This document shows positions 25,301 through 34,959 of a stretch of DNA of 49,231 nt, piece by piece. Origin of the DNA: Azolla pinnata (Eukaryota > Streptophyta > Polypodiopsida > Salviniales > Salviniaceae). Location of the stretch: the NCBI GenBank assembly GCA_037176905.1, contig JBBBWG010030355.1, positions 1 to 49,231 on the forward strand. Direction: 5' to 3'. The notes below the pieces were generated by a model. It was given only the letters and a program-made list of their open reading frames with translations. It did no database searches and was not told where the DNA came from. Both the position numbers and the translations under genes were made by a program. How positions within the stretch are numbered: position 1 is the stretch's first letter; each line of letters opens with the position of its first letter.

Positions 25301-27388
25301 ATGGATGCTTATGCCAAGGTTACTTGGCCAATTGCCGGCGCATCAGGGTCCCCAGCGTCCGTGCCATGGAGGAGGAGACATGCCGGCGGCGGAGAGGTCG
25401 TCAGAAGAAGCCGAAAGGCACAGGGAATGGCAAGAGCGATGTGCGAGGCTGGGATCGATGAGCTCTCCCTGTTGAAAGCCTGCGCGAGGCTCGGGGACCT
25501 CGCCAGAGGGGCCCGAATCCACGCCCACCTCCTCAAGACAGGGCGATTGGATCATGGTTGTGCCTACTACTACCTCGCGAACGCCCTCATCAGTCTATAC
25601 GCGAGATGTGGCGCGTTCTCGAGGGCGATGCAGGTGTTCGAGCAGATGCACCATGCTCGCGATGTCGTATCGTGGAATGCGCTGATCGCAGGGTATGCTG
25701 GGCGTGGCCATGCCATGGAAGCTCTCGAGCATTTCGCGAGAATGCAGAGGGAGGGCTGCATCTGCCCCGATGCTTTCACCTTCGCCTCCGTCCTCAAGGC
25801 ATGCGCCATGGCACAAGCTCTCGACACAGGCGAGCAGGTCCATGCCGAGATCATCAAACACCGGCTTCTGGACAAGGACATCTTCATCGGCGCCGCATTA
25901 GTCGATATGTACGCGAAATGCGGCGATCTCGCAAAGGCCGCAGATGTATTCGATCGGCTGCCTTTCAGGAATGTGGTCTCCTGGAATGCGCTCATTTCGG
26001 GATGCTCCAAACTGGGGCGACCTGCGCTTGCGCTCGAACGCTTCGTGGGGATGCAACGCGATGGATTCTGTCCAAATCCAGTGACATTTGTGTGTGCTTT
26101 GAATTCCTGCGCTCGCATCGAATCCCTGGAGAAAGGCAAATGTATACATGCTCAGATCATCCGGCAGAGTCCGCTGGAGAAGAACGCGTTGGTCGGCAAC
26201 GCGTTGGTCGACATGTATGCTAAATGCGGCATGATTGCGAGAGCGCGACGAGTGTTCGATGGGGTCCTCGCCCGCGATGCGGTGACCTGGAATGTCTTGA
26301 TTGCAGGATATGTGAAGTCGGGCCACGGAGAGGAAGCGATCCATAGCTTCGAGAGGATGCAGCGCGATGGTTTCTCGCCGGATTCGATCACGTTCCTTTG
26401 CATCCTGAAAGTCTGTGGCAGCATGGGAGCTGTTCACAAGGGGAAGGAGGTGCACTCTGAGATCGTGAGAGAAGGTTTGGTAGACAAGGAAGTCGCGATC
26501 GGGAACGCGTTGGTGGATATGTATGCCAAATGCAGTGGGCCGATGAAAGCACAAGAGGTGTTTGATCGGCTGCGATTTCGAGATGTGGTCTCTTGGAACT
26601 CCCTCATCGCCGGATATGCTCACCATGGGTGTGCCGAAACAGCACTCGAGTGTTTCCAGCAGATGCAAGGCGAGGGGCTTGCAGCGAACAAAGTCACCTT
26701 TCTTTGCATTCTCAAAGCATGTGGCTGCCTTGGAGCAATCCACGCGGGCGAAGACATACACGCTGAATTGAGAAGAGAGAAGCTGTTCCCAGAAGATATA
26801 TTAATCAGTACCACTTTGGTGGACATGTACGCCAAATGCGGCGCACTTGGAAAGGCACATCGAGTGTTTGATCAGATTCAGAATCGCAATGTGATTTCCT
26901 GGAATGCGTTGATGGCAGGATACGGTCAGCTCGGAAATGACACTAAGGTTGTCGAGTTGTTTAACGAAATGATCAGGGAAGGTATGGAGGCTGATCTTGC
27001 TAGCCTCACAATTGTTCTCAATGTGTGCAATCACTCGGGTCGAGTGGACGAAGGCCAGACATGCATTGAAATGATTTCTACCAGCTACAGCATCGTTCCA
27101 TCCGTCGTGCATCATGTCTGCATGGTCGATCTTCTTGTTCGTGCAGGAAATTTCGGAATCGCTGTGGAAATGATCGAAAGGCTGCCGCTATCAGATCATC
27201 TTCCAGTCTGGATATCGTTACTTGGTGCCTGTAAGAAATGGCACAATGTTAAACTTGGGCAGCTTGCTTTCGACAATGTAGTAAGGTTGAAGGAAGACCA
27301 TGCCTCGGCATATGTCTGCATGCGAAATATATATTCCATGCAAGAAGAGCAAGATAATGCTAAGCAAGAAGAGTCTGCCATTCTATAA
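25301..27388 (+). CDS. PLS-class pentatricopeptide repeat protein, E1-type end, no DYW
   Basis: PPR proteins are organelle RNA-binding factors; PLS-class members usually define RNA-editing sites in plastids or mitochondria. The single-exon frame gives 695 residues. The first 45 or so are Arg/Ser/Ala-rich with few acidic residues, compatible with an organelle targeting sequence. Then come repeated P-L-S triplets: five copies of the S-type signature (one YARCG, four MYAKC), each followed by VVSWNALIAGY-like and MQ.(D/E)GF.P...TF-like segments. The end matches an E1 motif (W.SLLGACK.WHNVKLG..A) and then stops, with no E2, E+ or DYW deaminase domain. The frame is open upstream to an in-frame TGA at 25016, but without any ATG before 25301, so this ATG is chosen. 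It is tail-to-tail with a paralogue 2.3 kb away. Confidence 0.9.
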   Translation: MDAYAKVTWPIAGASGSPASVPWRRRHAGGGEVVRRSRKAQGMARAMCEAGIDELSLLKACARLGDLARGARIHAHLLKTGRLDHGCAYYYLANALISLYARCGAFSRAMQVFEQMHHARDVVSWNALIAGYAGRGHAMEALEHFARMQREGCICPDAFTFASVLKACAMAQALDTGEQVHAEIIKHRLLDKDIFIGAALVDMYAKCGDLAKAADVFDRLPFRNVVSWNALISGCSKLGRPALALERFVGMQRDGFCPNPVTFVCALNSCARIESLEKGKCIHAQIIRQSPLEKNALVGNALVDMYAKCGMIARARRVFDGVLARDAVTWNVLIAGYVKSGHGEEAIHSFERMQRDGFSPDSITFLCILKVCGSMGAVHKGKEVHSEIVREGLVDKEVAIGNALVDMYAKCSGPMKAQEVFDRLRFRDVVSWNSLIAGYAHHGCAETALECFQQMQGEGLAANKVTFLCILKACGCLGAIHAGEDIHAELRREKLFPEDILISTTLVDMYAKCGALGKAHRVFDQIQNRNVISWNALMAGYGQLGNDTKVVELFNEMIREGMEADLASLTIVLNVCNHSGRVDEGQTCIEMISTSYSIVPSVVHHVCMVDLLVRAGNFGIAVEMIERLPLSDHLPVWISLLGACKKWHNVKLGQLAFDNVVRLKEDHASAYVCMRNIYSMQEEQDNAKQEESAIL

Positions 27389-29667
27389 CAAATTGTCCTA
27401 TTTACTTTCGTGAAGGAATTCCAGTGCGTGGGGAGGATGCAGACGTAATTTCTAGACTCTAATGAGAATAGAAAATGGAACGTAACATCGCATCAACAGT
27501 ATGCATCGCAGAGGTAAGCTGCCACTAGACTGATCCATGACTATATTGCCTCTTTGGTCTGATATGAAGTGATAAATGCCACTTAAGGTACCATTCTTCA
27601 CCATTGCATCTCCATTATGATATCACACTTCAAAAGTATTCATGGTTTCTTGAAAATTCTTAATTCATAGGTTATTCTCCAGTGCATGTTTCCAAGATTA
27701 AGTATGGATAGTTACTTATCCATATTGATTCCCCAGAGCATGTGTACGTGTCAACGAAAATACAGCATTATTGCATCCTCATGAGTTGCAAACATCGCAA
27801 GGTTCAAGTATGGAGTCAACATGGCTGTACTTCCAGGTTGACAAGCAGCCACTTTGTTCATCATGGCTATTGTCCCATAATCTTCAAATATGGATAATGC
27901 TGGCATGCTAAGTAGCATTTGTACCCATAAGATGTTGACATATTACTTGATTCAATGCCACCAACAAGGAGAATTGCTAAGGAAATTCAAAAATTTGAAT
28001 TGCTTTAAAAGGATCATGAAGTCAAGCCTGGCTCAACACCACAATATTTTGGATACAAAAGTGGAAAGTTGGGACCACACAGTCACCTGACAATTCCATC
28101 GAAATCTCTTCCGTGGCTGTTGTCCTGTACGTTTTTGGTTGCGTTCGTCAATACAATTCTTGTGGTCCTATCAGTCATCTAAGAAGCATATCTGGTTCTC
28201 ATGTATGATATCCTCTATAATATGCAAAAGTCTCTGTAATCATCTTGATTATTAAAGTTGTTTTACCATGTCCGTGCACTGGTGTCGCGTAGCTGGTCAA
28301 AATGTGATATATATGTAATATAATATGTGAGCAAACAACAGTCAAAAGCGCAACAAAAATGGCAAGAAGTTATGGAAAGCCTTGAAAAGGCCGAAGTGTG
28401 TTTTTGTTTAATCTCAATGCAAGTTATAAAAGAAAGAAAACATTTAGGCTTGGAATCACATCTCTGAAAAGCTAACCATTATTGCAGTTGATGGCGGTGT
28501 TGTATAGAGGTAGCCTTTTATCTTCCTTTTATCTTCTGAAGACGCCCACACCCTAATTGTGTTCCAAAGGCCAATATATCCCTGAATTTTCATTACAGGA
28601 TGGATCATGGATTCACCAACAGAGGGAATGAATGATAAGATGAAAGATGCTCAGCTAACTGCATAAACGGACAGATGTATTATGTCACAAAAGCAAGGAG
28701 TTAAACCATGGGTATTTGAGGCAATAAACAAAACTATAATAACATGGGGGGTATTTGAGGCTTTCCTTCTCAAAATAATTATAAACACTGAATGTTGTCT
28801 GCGTTGATTAGTTAGGACACTAGAATAAATATTTTACCACAGCTACTACCGTTACTTATCAAGTTAGCATTTTGGTGATGAAACAAGAACTTTCATCCTT
28901 ATTTCTGATGTATAAATGGGAAATTTAGAAACTTCTGTTTTCAAGTAAAAGCAATGTACACAAATGAAAAACGAATATTCCGCATTCCATGTATAAGATC
29001 AGCTGTACATCACCATTTACAATAGTATGTATCTGAACGAAAGATGGAAGTAAGATGCAAAATTATAGAACAAAGCCATGTTACAAGCAGATATGTACAT
29101 GTATATATGCATGTCATACCCGAAAACCACCAGGTCAGCAAAACTTACATCATGGATCTGCTTTGATTCTTCAATATCTTAAATATGGTTCCCCTTAGAT
29201 CTCTTGTTCTTGCTTCTGTTATTGTTGTTTTTGGAACAGGAAAGAAATCGCAAAAGAAGTCAAGATTAGCAGCAAGCCTGTCGATCTTTCAGGGCTACTG
29301 TTGCACTGTAAATTCATTCAGCCATAACTCCCTGCAATCTGGTAAGGCTGACAAAACTGCAATATTTGTCAATGGCCTTCTGAAGCTTCAGAATATTTCA
29401 GGATTCTCTGGCGAGCCAAATGCAGCTCAAGTATTTCCCAAGAACAGTAACTCTTTGGAATCTGTCAATGGGTCCTCGGAAGCTTCAGAATATTTCAAAA
29501 TTCTCTGGTAAACCAAATGCAGCTCAAGCATTTCCTGATATGAACAATGTATAGCTCTGATGGGATTAATTACAAGTTCACAATAACGCTTGCATGTGCT
29601 CAGCACGGCCACGATCCTCATTGATGCGATCATGCGAATTGTGATACCACAGTCACTGCCAAAATTT
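27389..29667. other. intergenic between convergent PPR genes
   Basis: No recognisable gene. Both ends should contain 3' UTRs. A 108-codon plus-strand frame at 29185-29511 covers an internal tandem duplication and has no domain. Confidence 0.6.
29369..29560. repeat. 96-bp tandem duplication
   Basis: Two copies start at 29369 and 29465, each with TCAATGG, GAAGCTTCAGAATATTTCA and AAATGCAGCTCAAG at matching places. It lies just downstream of the stop of the minus-strand PPR gene, probably in its 3' UTR. Confidence 0.75.
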
Positions 29668-31935
29668 TCAGTTCTCGTGTTCAGCAACTACATAAATATT
29701 ACTCATACAGACATAGACTGCTGCATGCTTATCTTCCAATCTTACTGCAATGTCAAACACCTGCCTCCCAAGCTCAAAATTCTGCTGGTTCTGACATGCA
29801 CCTAGCAGAGCACTCCATAGCGGAAGATAATTGAAGATCGGGATTATTTTGATAAACTCTGCAGCCTTGTCAAAATGGCCTGCACGTCCAAAAAGATCGA
29901 CCATGCAGGTGTAGTGCTGTACAGTTGGGATAAACCCATAACATGTGTTCATCATCTCAAAATACATCTGGCCCTTGTCAACAAGACCTGAATGACTGCA
30001 TGCACTAAGTACAACAGTGAAAGTTATAGCATCTGGTTGGAAACCTCCTCCAAGCATGCTATTAAATAGGCTGATAGCTGTAGCATCTTTTCCGAGATGA
30101 GCATATCCAGCAATTAAGGAAGTCCAAGATATAACATCTTGGATAGGAAGTCGGTCTGCAACTTCTTGGGCTTTTGTAGCAGAGCCACATTTCGCATACA
30201 TATCCAACACTGCATTGCCAACTAAAACATCCTTTGCCGTCACTTTTCCTCTGACAATTTCTGCATGCATTTCTTCTCCCTTGTCAGCTGCTCCAATGCT
30301 ACCACATGCTTGCAGAATGCAAATGAATGTAACGGTATCTGGTACCAGCCCTTCATGTCGCATACATTGGAAATGGCAAAGCACATCTTCATCATACCCA
30401 TGCTGCATATATCCTGTGATCAATGCGTTCCACAACTCTACATTTCGAACGCAACACTGATCAAATAGTTCCTGTGCTTTTGTAAGGGAACCACATTTTG
30501 CATACATATCTACCAATGCAGTGGCTACCACATCGTGGGCAATTAGATTTACCTCCCCTGCAATGGCAGCATGTATCCTTTTCCCTTTCTCAACGTCCTC
30601 TACAATGCCACAAACTTTCAAGATGCAAGCAAAGGTGATTTCATCTTGACAGACACCCTCACACTGCATCCTTTGAGAGCTGTCTTCCGATTTCTTACCA
30701 TCTCCATGATTAATATACCCTGTGATCAACACATTCCACGTCACCGTGTTTCGAACCTGTAGTTTGTCAAAAACGCATTCTGCCTCTCCTAGTGCACCAC
30801 ATTTGGCATACATGTCCACCAAGGCAGTGCCAATGACAATGTCTTTTTCTGCAAATCCACCTCTGATAATTTCGGCATGAATATCTTTTCCTTTCTGTAA
30901 CGCTCTTATGCTACCACAGGCTCTGAGTATGCAACCAAATAAATGCCCATCAGGAGAAAATCCGTGCTTCTGCATGTGCTCGAAGCAGTTCAATGCTTCA
31001 TCACCGAGCTCGCATTGAGCATATCCTGCAATCAGGGCACCCCAAGCAACTAAATCTCGAGAAGGAAGCTGGTCGAACATTTCCTTTGCCCTTGCAACAG
31101 CACCACACTTGGCATACATGTCCACTAAAGCAGTCCCAATCGAAGCATTTTTCATCAACAGGCCCTTCCGAACGATTTCAGCATGCATCTTCTCGCCCTC
31201 CTTGGCTGATCCTATACCAACACAGGCTTTCAAAACGCAAATCAGTGTCACCACATCCGGGTGACAGCCTTCCTGTTGCATCTGCTCGAAACACCGAAGC
31301 GCATCCGTGTTGTGCCCATATTGGACATAGGCAGTGATCAGCGTATTCCAAGAGGCCACATTCCTACCTCGAAGCTGGCAAAACAGTTCCTCTGCCTTCC
31401 CGAGCGAGCCACATTTCGCATACATGTCCATCAGTGCGTTACCGACTTCGACATTATGGGGCAGGAACCCTAATCGAACGATATCACGATACATTCTCTC
31501 GCCGATGTCCATCGCCCCGATGTTGCCACAAGCTTTCAAGGCGCTCAGGTATGTGACAGCATTGGGAAGTATAGCATCCTGTTGCATCTCCTCGAAGCTG
31601 GTCAGTGCATCTTCACCGTGCCCATAGTTAGTGTGCCCTGAGATCAGCGCATTCCAACAGACCACATCGCGGAACGGAAGGCTTCCCAAGACCTGCCGAG
31701 CTGTTCTCAGGGCACCACATTTCGCATACATGTCGAGCAACGCGGTGCCGAGGATGAGATTGCGCTGCGGAGTGCATCCATCATCTCTCCATATGATCTC
31801 GGCATGTATCCGCTTGCCATTTCGGATGGCCCTGATGCTCGCACAGGCTTTCAAGCTGCAGATGAGCGCGGCAACATCTGGCAAGAAGCCACGGAGCCGG
31901 ATGCGGTTCAAGCATCCCTGATGCTCCGTTACCAT
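29668..31935 (-). CDS. PLS-class pentatricopeptide repeat protein, E1-type end, no DYW
   Basis: Intronless organelle-type RNA-binding PPR protein of 755 residues from the ATG at 31935 (an adjacent upstream GTG is not used). It has six MYAKCG S-type motifs in P-L-S triplets, one triplet more than the other PPR gene here. The end matches E1 (W.ALLGACQNQQNFELGRQVFDIAVRLEDKHAAVYVCMSNIY), then stops with no E+ or DYW domain. That end closely parallels the plus-strand PPR gene (VRLKEDHASAYVCMRNIY), so the two are paralogues. Its own N-terminus (MVTEHQGCLNRIRLRG) is short before the first repeat and is not an obvious transit peptide. A small ORF in another frame just upstream looks more like one. 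An in-frame TAG lies just upstream of the ATG. Confidence 0.9.
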   Translation of the reverse strand: MVTEHQGCLNRIRLRGFLPDVAALICSLKACASIRAIRNGKRIHAEIIWRDDGCTPQRNLILGTALLDMYAKCGALRTARQVLGSLPFRDVVCWNALISGHTNYGHGEDALTSFEEMQQDAILPNAVTYLSALKACGNIGAMDIGERMYRDIVRLGFLPHNVEVGNALMDMYAKCGSLGKAEELFCQLRGRNVASWNTLITAYVQYGHNTDALRCFEQMQQEGCHPDVVTLICVLKACVGIGSAKEGEKMHAEIVRKGLLMKNASIGTALVDMYAKCGAVARAKEMFDQLPSRDLVAWGALIAGYAQCELGDEALNCFEHMQKHGFSPDGHLFGCILRACGSIRALQKGKDIHAEIIRGGFAEKDIVIGTALVDMYAKCGALGEAECVFDKLQVRNTVTWNVLITGYINHGDGKKSEDSSQRMQCEGVCQDEITFACILKVCGIVEDVEKGKRIHAAIAGEVNLIAHDVVATALVDMYAKCGSLTKAQELFDQCCVRNVELWNALITGYMQHGYDEDVLCHFQCMRHEGLVPDTVTFICILQACGSIGAADKGEEMHAEIVRGKVTAKDVLVGNAVLDMYAKCGSATKAQEVADRLPIQDVISWTSLIAGYAHLGKDATAISLFNSMLGGGFQPDAITFTVVLSACSHSGLVDKGQMYFEMMNTCYGFIPTVQHYTCMVDLFGRAGHFDKAAEFIKIIPIFNYLPLWSALLGACQNQQNFELGRQVFDIAVRLEDKHAAVYVCMSNIYVVAEHEN

Positions 31936-32024
31936 CACAACATCGACCAGATCCTGCTACTGGGAGCGGATTTCCCGCATTGAGCTGCTGCTGCGAGGAA
32001 GCCGATTGCAGAGAGCGCTGCCAT
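31935..32024 (-). CDS. 29-codon upstream ORF overlapping the PPR start (TGATG)
   Basis: An ATG at 32024 opens 29 codons beginning MAALSAIGFLAAAA, with later Lys, Ser and Arg residues. Its TGA stop shares its A with the PPR ATG (TGATG, 31937-31933). It could be a translated uORF that controls PPR translation by reinitiation. It could also be the real transit peptide, separated from the PPR frame by a one-base frameshift or an unseen splice. The hydrophobic/Ala, hydroxylated and basic composition favours a targeting role, but the sequence alone does not decide. Confidence 0.45.
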   Translation of the reverse strand: MAALSAIGFLAAAAQCGKSAPSSRIWSML

Positions 32025-32198
32025 GGTGAGATGTCGGTATCAAGCGTAGATCTGCTGATTACAAGCTTTCCATGGCCATGGTTAGAGGAGAAGCCTCGTG
32101 AATGCCTCCTCCTCCTCCTCCTCCTCTTCCTCCTCCTCATCCTTGCTTTCTGCTCCTTCGTCTGTGATCCGAGCTATGGAAACTTCTCTGATGAGAAC

Positions 32199-32584
32199 GG
32201 AATATTCCGCCCCAGCTTTTTTGTCGCCTTCCGCAAACGGAATATTCCTTAGGGTTCCGGCATGCCGGACGGAATATTCCATCCCAGTTTTCCGACGGAA
32301 TCTTCCAACGGAATCTTCCATCCCAGTTTTCAGACAGAAACTTCCATCCCAGTTTTCAGACGGAATCTTCCATCCCAGTTTTCGGACGGAATATTCCATC
32401 CCAGTTTTCGGATGGAATCTTCCATCCGAGTTTTCAGACGGAATCTTCCATAGGGGTCTGAATCCTCGTTCCAGTGCGCCAGATGGAATATTCCATAGGG
32501 GTCTGAATCCTCGTTCCAGTGCGCCAGACGGAATATTCCATAGCGGTCTGAATCCTCGTTCCAGTGCGCCAGACGGAATATTCC
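32199..32584. repeat. array of GGAAT(A/C)TTCC palindromes, 26-bp then 45-bp period
   Basis: Perfect 10-bp palindrome-type cores start at 32199, 32239, 32271, 32297, 32310, 32362, 32388, 32414, 32440, 32485, 32530 and 32575; a variant (AGAAACTTCC) starts at 32336. From 32310 to 32440 the spacing is 26 bp and from 32440 to 32575 it is 45 bp; one step is 13 bp, half a period. Each core contains GAAnnTTC, the two-unit inverted core of a heat-shock element. The array starts 175 bp upstream of the uORF ATG of the minus-strand PPR gene. Confidence 0.9.
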
Positions 32585-34009
32585 TCTAGTCTTGATTCCA
32601 GCATGCCGAACTGGAATCCATCCGAGTTTTCGGCCTTGTTCTAGAGGACGGAACCCGAACGTTACGCTCGAGTTTTTTTGACTTCGCTGTGGGGCCCATT
32701 CTGCTCGAGTTTTTAACCTCCAATATTCTGTCCAAGTGGAAGAAGGAAGATTTTAGGATTTAGGGTTTGGGGCTTAGAGGGGCGGTGGAAAGGAGTATAT
32801 GGGAGGGAAGATTCCAGTTCTCCAACAGCTTCTGGTTCACCAAGCTGCAATGCCTACAAAGTGGTCTCTTCATACCTGTCCTGCTTGTTCTACAGGCCTT
32901 TGAACTGAACTTGTGATCCCAATCGTCCTCAAGGTTGTGAGAGAGCGCAATGAGTTCGGCATATGGTCCGTAAAGAATGGTGTACTTTGCAAAGTGAGGA
33001 ACATTTGAGCTCGCGAGTTAAAGGTCATGGGGTGCTTCAATGGCTTTAGATACTTAGAAACATTCTGGTTAACTCTAATCCATGCTACCACATGTCCATT
33101 TTCAATCCACAATGGAAGTTTGGCTTACTCCGTTACTCTTTGAAGATAAGGGTGATAACATTATTTGGCAACCACGACTAATGGTGTTATCGCCACTACC
33201 TACCCAATGCAATATTATAACAATAGTTATAACAATGCAATATTATATCTATTTTTTATAATGAATTTATTACTACAACCTATGTAAACATTATTACTAG
33301 CCAAAAACAATTGTTATAACAAAGAAATAACCGTAAACATTATTAGTAATAAAATTAGCTCTTATGAAAAATACTACTAAGAGTAAAAAATAGTTATTGA
33401 AATTCAAAAGCAATTAAAAAAAAAGTTAGAACATAAAATAACTATAGCAAAAACTAGTTTTAAAATTTGTACGAATTCACATTCAGCCATACAATTGGGC
33501 CACTAGTTTTAGTAACTTGTTGATATTTCAAATGGTTTTCTGTTTTTAAATGACATAGAAGTTACTTATTTGGATTTTCCAGGGTAATATTCTCCAACAT
33601 GGCCCAAGTATCTTTGTATTCACTTTGTTTTTCGATGCAACTTAAGTCTTTTACAAAATGTGTTTGCATGCTTGTAACATTGTATTGGTTTTAATGATTT
33701 TCTAAACAAACTTTTGGTCTAACACACCCTCAAGCAAGAGATGATAAGATCATAACCTCAAAAATGTAAGATATATAAACTCTAGACTAAATTGTTATAT
33801 TGCATGATAAACCAAAATCAAGTAGAAATTAAGTAAACAATGATAAGCGCCTTAAATAAATATAACAATTCAAGATAAAGTTGCTTTTAAAGATTTTTTA
33901 TATTTAATAAAAAAATATTAAGCAAAATTTCACTTACTTTATGTGATTGGATTTAAGGTATTGTTGTTCAAAGAGTGTACGAGTATATAGAGTCCAATCG
34001 TATTGTAAT
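32585..34009. other. intergenic, no gene recognised
   Basis: Becomes strongly AT-rich after 33130. A telo-box-like TTTAGGGTTT lies near 32758. The 80-codon minus-strand frame at 32870-33112 has no known domain. Confidence 0.5.
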
Positions 34010-34225
34010 CGCGATATCAAGTGTGACACAAGTATGTTATATACTTGTGTAAGTGTATATGTCGAGTGTCTGAGTGTATATCGCAATATCAAGTGTGACA
34101 CAAGTATGCTATATACTTGTGTAAGTGTATATGTCGAGTGTCTGAGTGTATATCGCAATATCAAGTGTGACACAAGTATGTTATATACTTGTGTAAGTAT
34201 ATATGTCGAGTGTCTGAGTGTATAT
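34010..34225. repeat. 72-bp tandem repeat, three copies, hairpin in each
   Basis: Units start at 34010, 34082 and 34154, an exact 72-bp period. Each contains CACAAGTAT, 5 bases, then ATACTTGTG, a 9-bp perfect inverted repeat. Because 72 is a multiple of three, an open frame runs through with a repeating Cys/Tyr-rich peptide, but no start context or domain supports it as coding. Confidence 0.85.
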
Positions 34226-34269
34226 GTGTATATGTATAGGTTCGTCGGGGGAAAGAAAGAAGCAAGCGG

Positions 34270-34959
34270 TGTGAGTGAGTGAGAACGGATTAAAGGGTAT
34301 GTGTCTCTTTAAATCTCATTGTAACAGGCAAGAGATATAATTATAAAACCCCATGAAGATAGAATGAAAATGTAATAATAAGTTATTTTGATGATCTCTC
34401 TCTCTCTCTCTCTCTCTCTTTCATTTCATCCCTCTATCTTTTTCAATCTCTCATGTTCAACCCCCTTGAGCGGGGGGTGGAGCCACTTTAGGCTCTACCC
34501 CCCATTACACATGTTATGGGCGTAACCTTAACAACTAGTGTATAAATCTAATTTGAATGGTTTAAGCGTAAGATAAGTGAGAAACCGGTTATCCTTGAAT
34601 TGAGACAAACTTATATGGTCACTTGATAAGTATGAACGCACCTAGTGATTAGGGAGCCCTAGGAGTTTAGCCTATATAAAGGGCATTAACTACCTCCTTT
34701 CACTACGATATCTTGAGACACTGTAAAGACTCCTAATGTGAGGCCAGGCTCTTTCTGTGAATAGATCCATACATATTGAGCTTCAAGGTTATTCAAGGTA
34801 ATCACCTGTGCTATGGGACATAGGTAATGCTTTGGATTATCTCTAGTCCTTTGCTCGGGGTGGTTGATGTGGTCAATTACCTTTGAACCATTCTTTTTTC
34901 TCTAATCTCATCATTAATATTGCTTATAATTAGTATATCCTAATATTTGGTATCGAAAC
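34270..34959 (+). mobile_element. possible degenerate LTR with TATA box and PBS-like site
   Basis: A TATA box (TATATAAA, 34673-34680) is followed 268 bp later by TGGTATCGAAAC at 34948-34959. This matches 9 of 12 positions of the usual plant primer-binding site complementary to initiator tRNA-Met. I could not find a clean TG...CA border or the partner LTR, and the left boundary is a guess. The segment also has a CT tract near 34395-34420 and a strong hairpin (34472-34503). Confidence 0.3.
34472..34503. other. GC-rich hairpin
   Basis: GGGGGGTGGAGCC (34472-34484) pairs with GGCTCTACCCCCC (34491-34503) at 12 of 13 positions with G-T wobble at the other, around a 6-base loop, inside otherwise AT-rich sequence. 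Its function is unknown; it may be part of the LTR-like leader. Confidence 0.7.

Noticed and set aside
25570-26835. Long minus-strand frames antisense to the plus-strand PPR gene
   Set aside because: These are shadows of the GC-rich PPR coding sequence; their repeated peptides mirror the PPR motifs in reverse.
30215-31921. Plus-strand frames antisense to the second PPR gene
   Set aside because: Shadow frames of the PPR repeats with no domain of their own.
32271-32449. CRISPR-like regularly spaced palindromes
   Set aside because: The whole 26-bp unit repeats, with no unique spacers, and the genes around are eukaryotic.
32098-32589. 163-codon plus-strand frame with repeating DGIFH and RSSAPDGIFH segments
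   Set aside because: It comes from the palindrome repeat; the 26-bp units rotate the frame and a Ser run from a trinucleotide tract supplies the start.
33947-34282. 111-codon frame with three copies of a Cys/Tyr-rich 24-residue peptide
   Set aside because: The 72-bp tandem repeat fully explains it; there is no start context, signal or domain.
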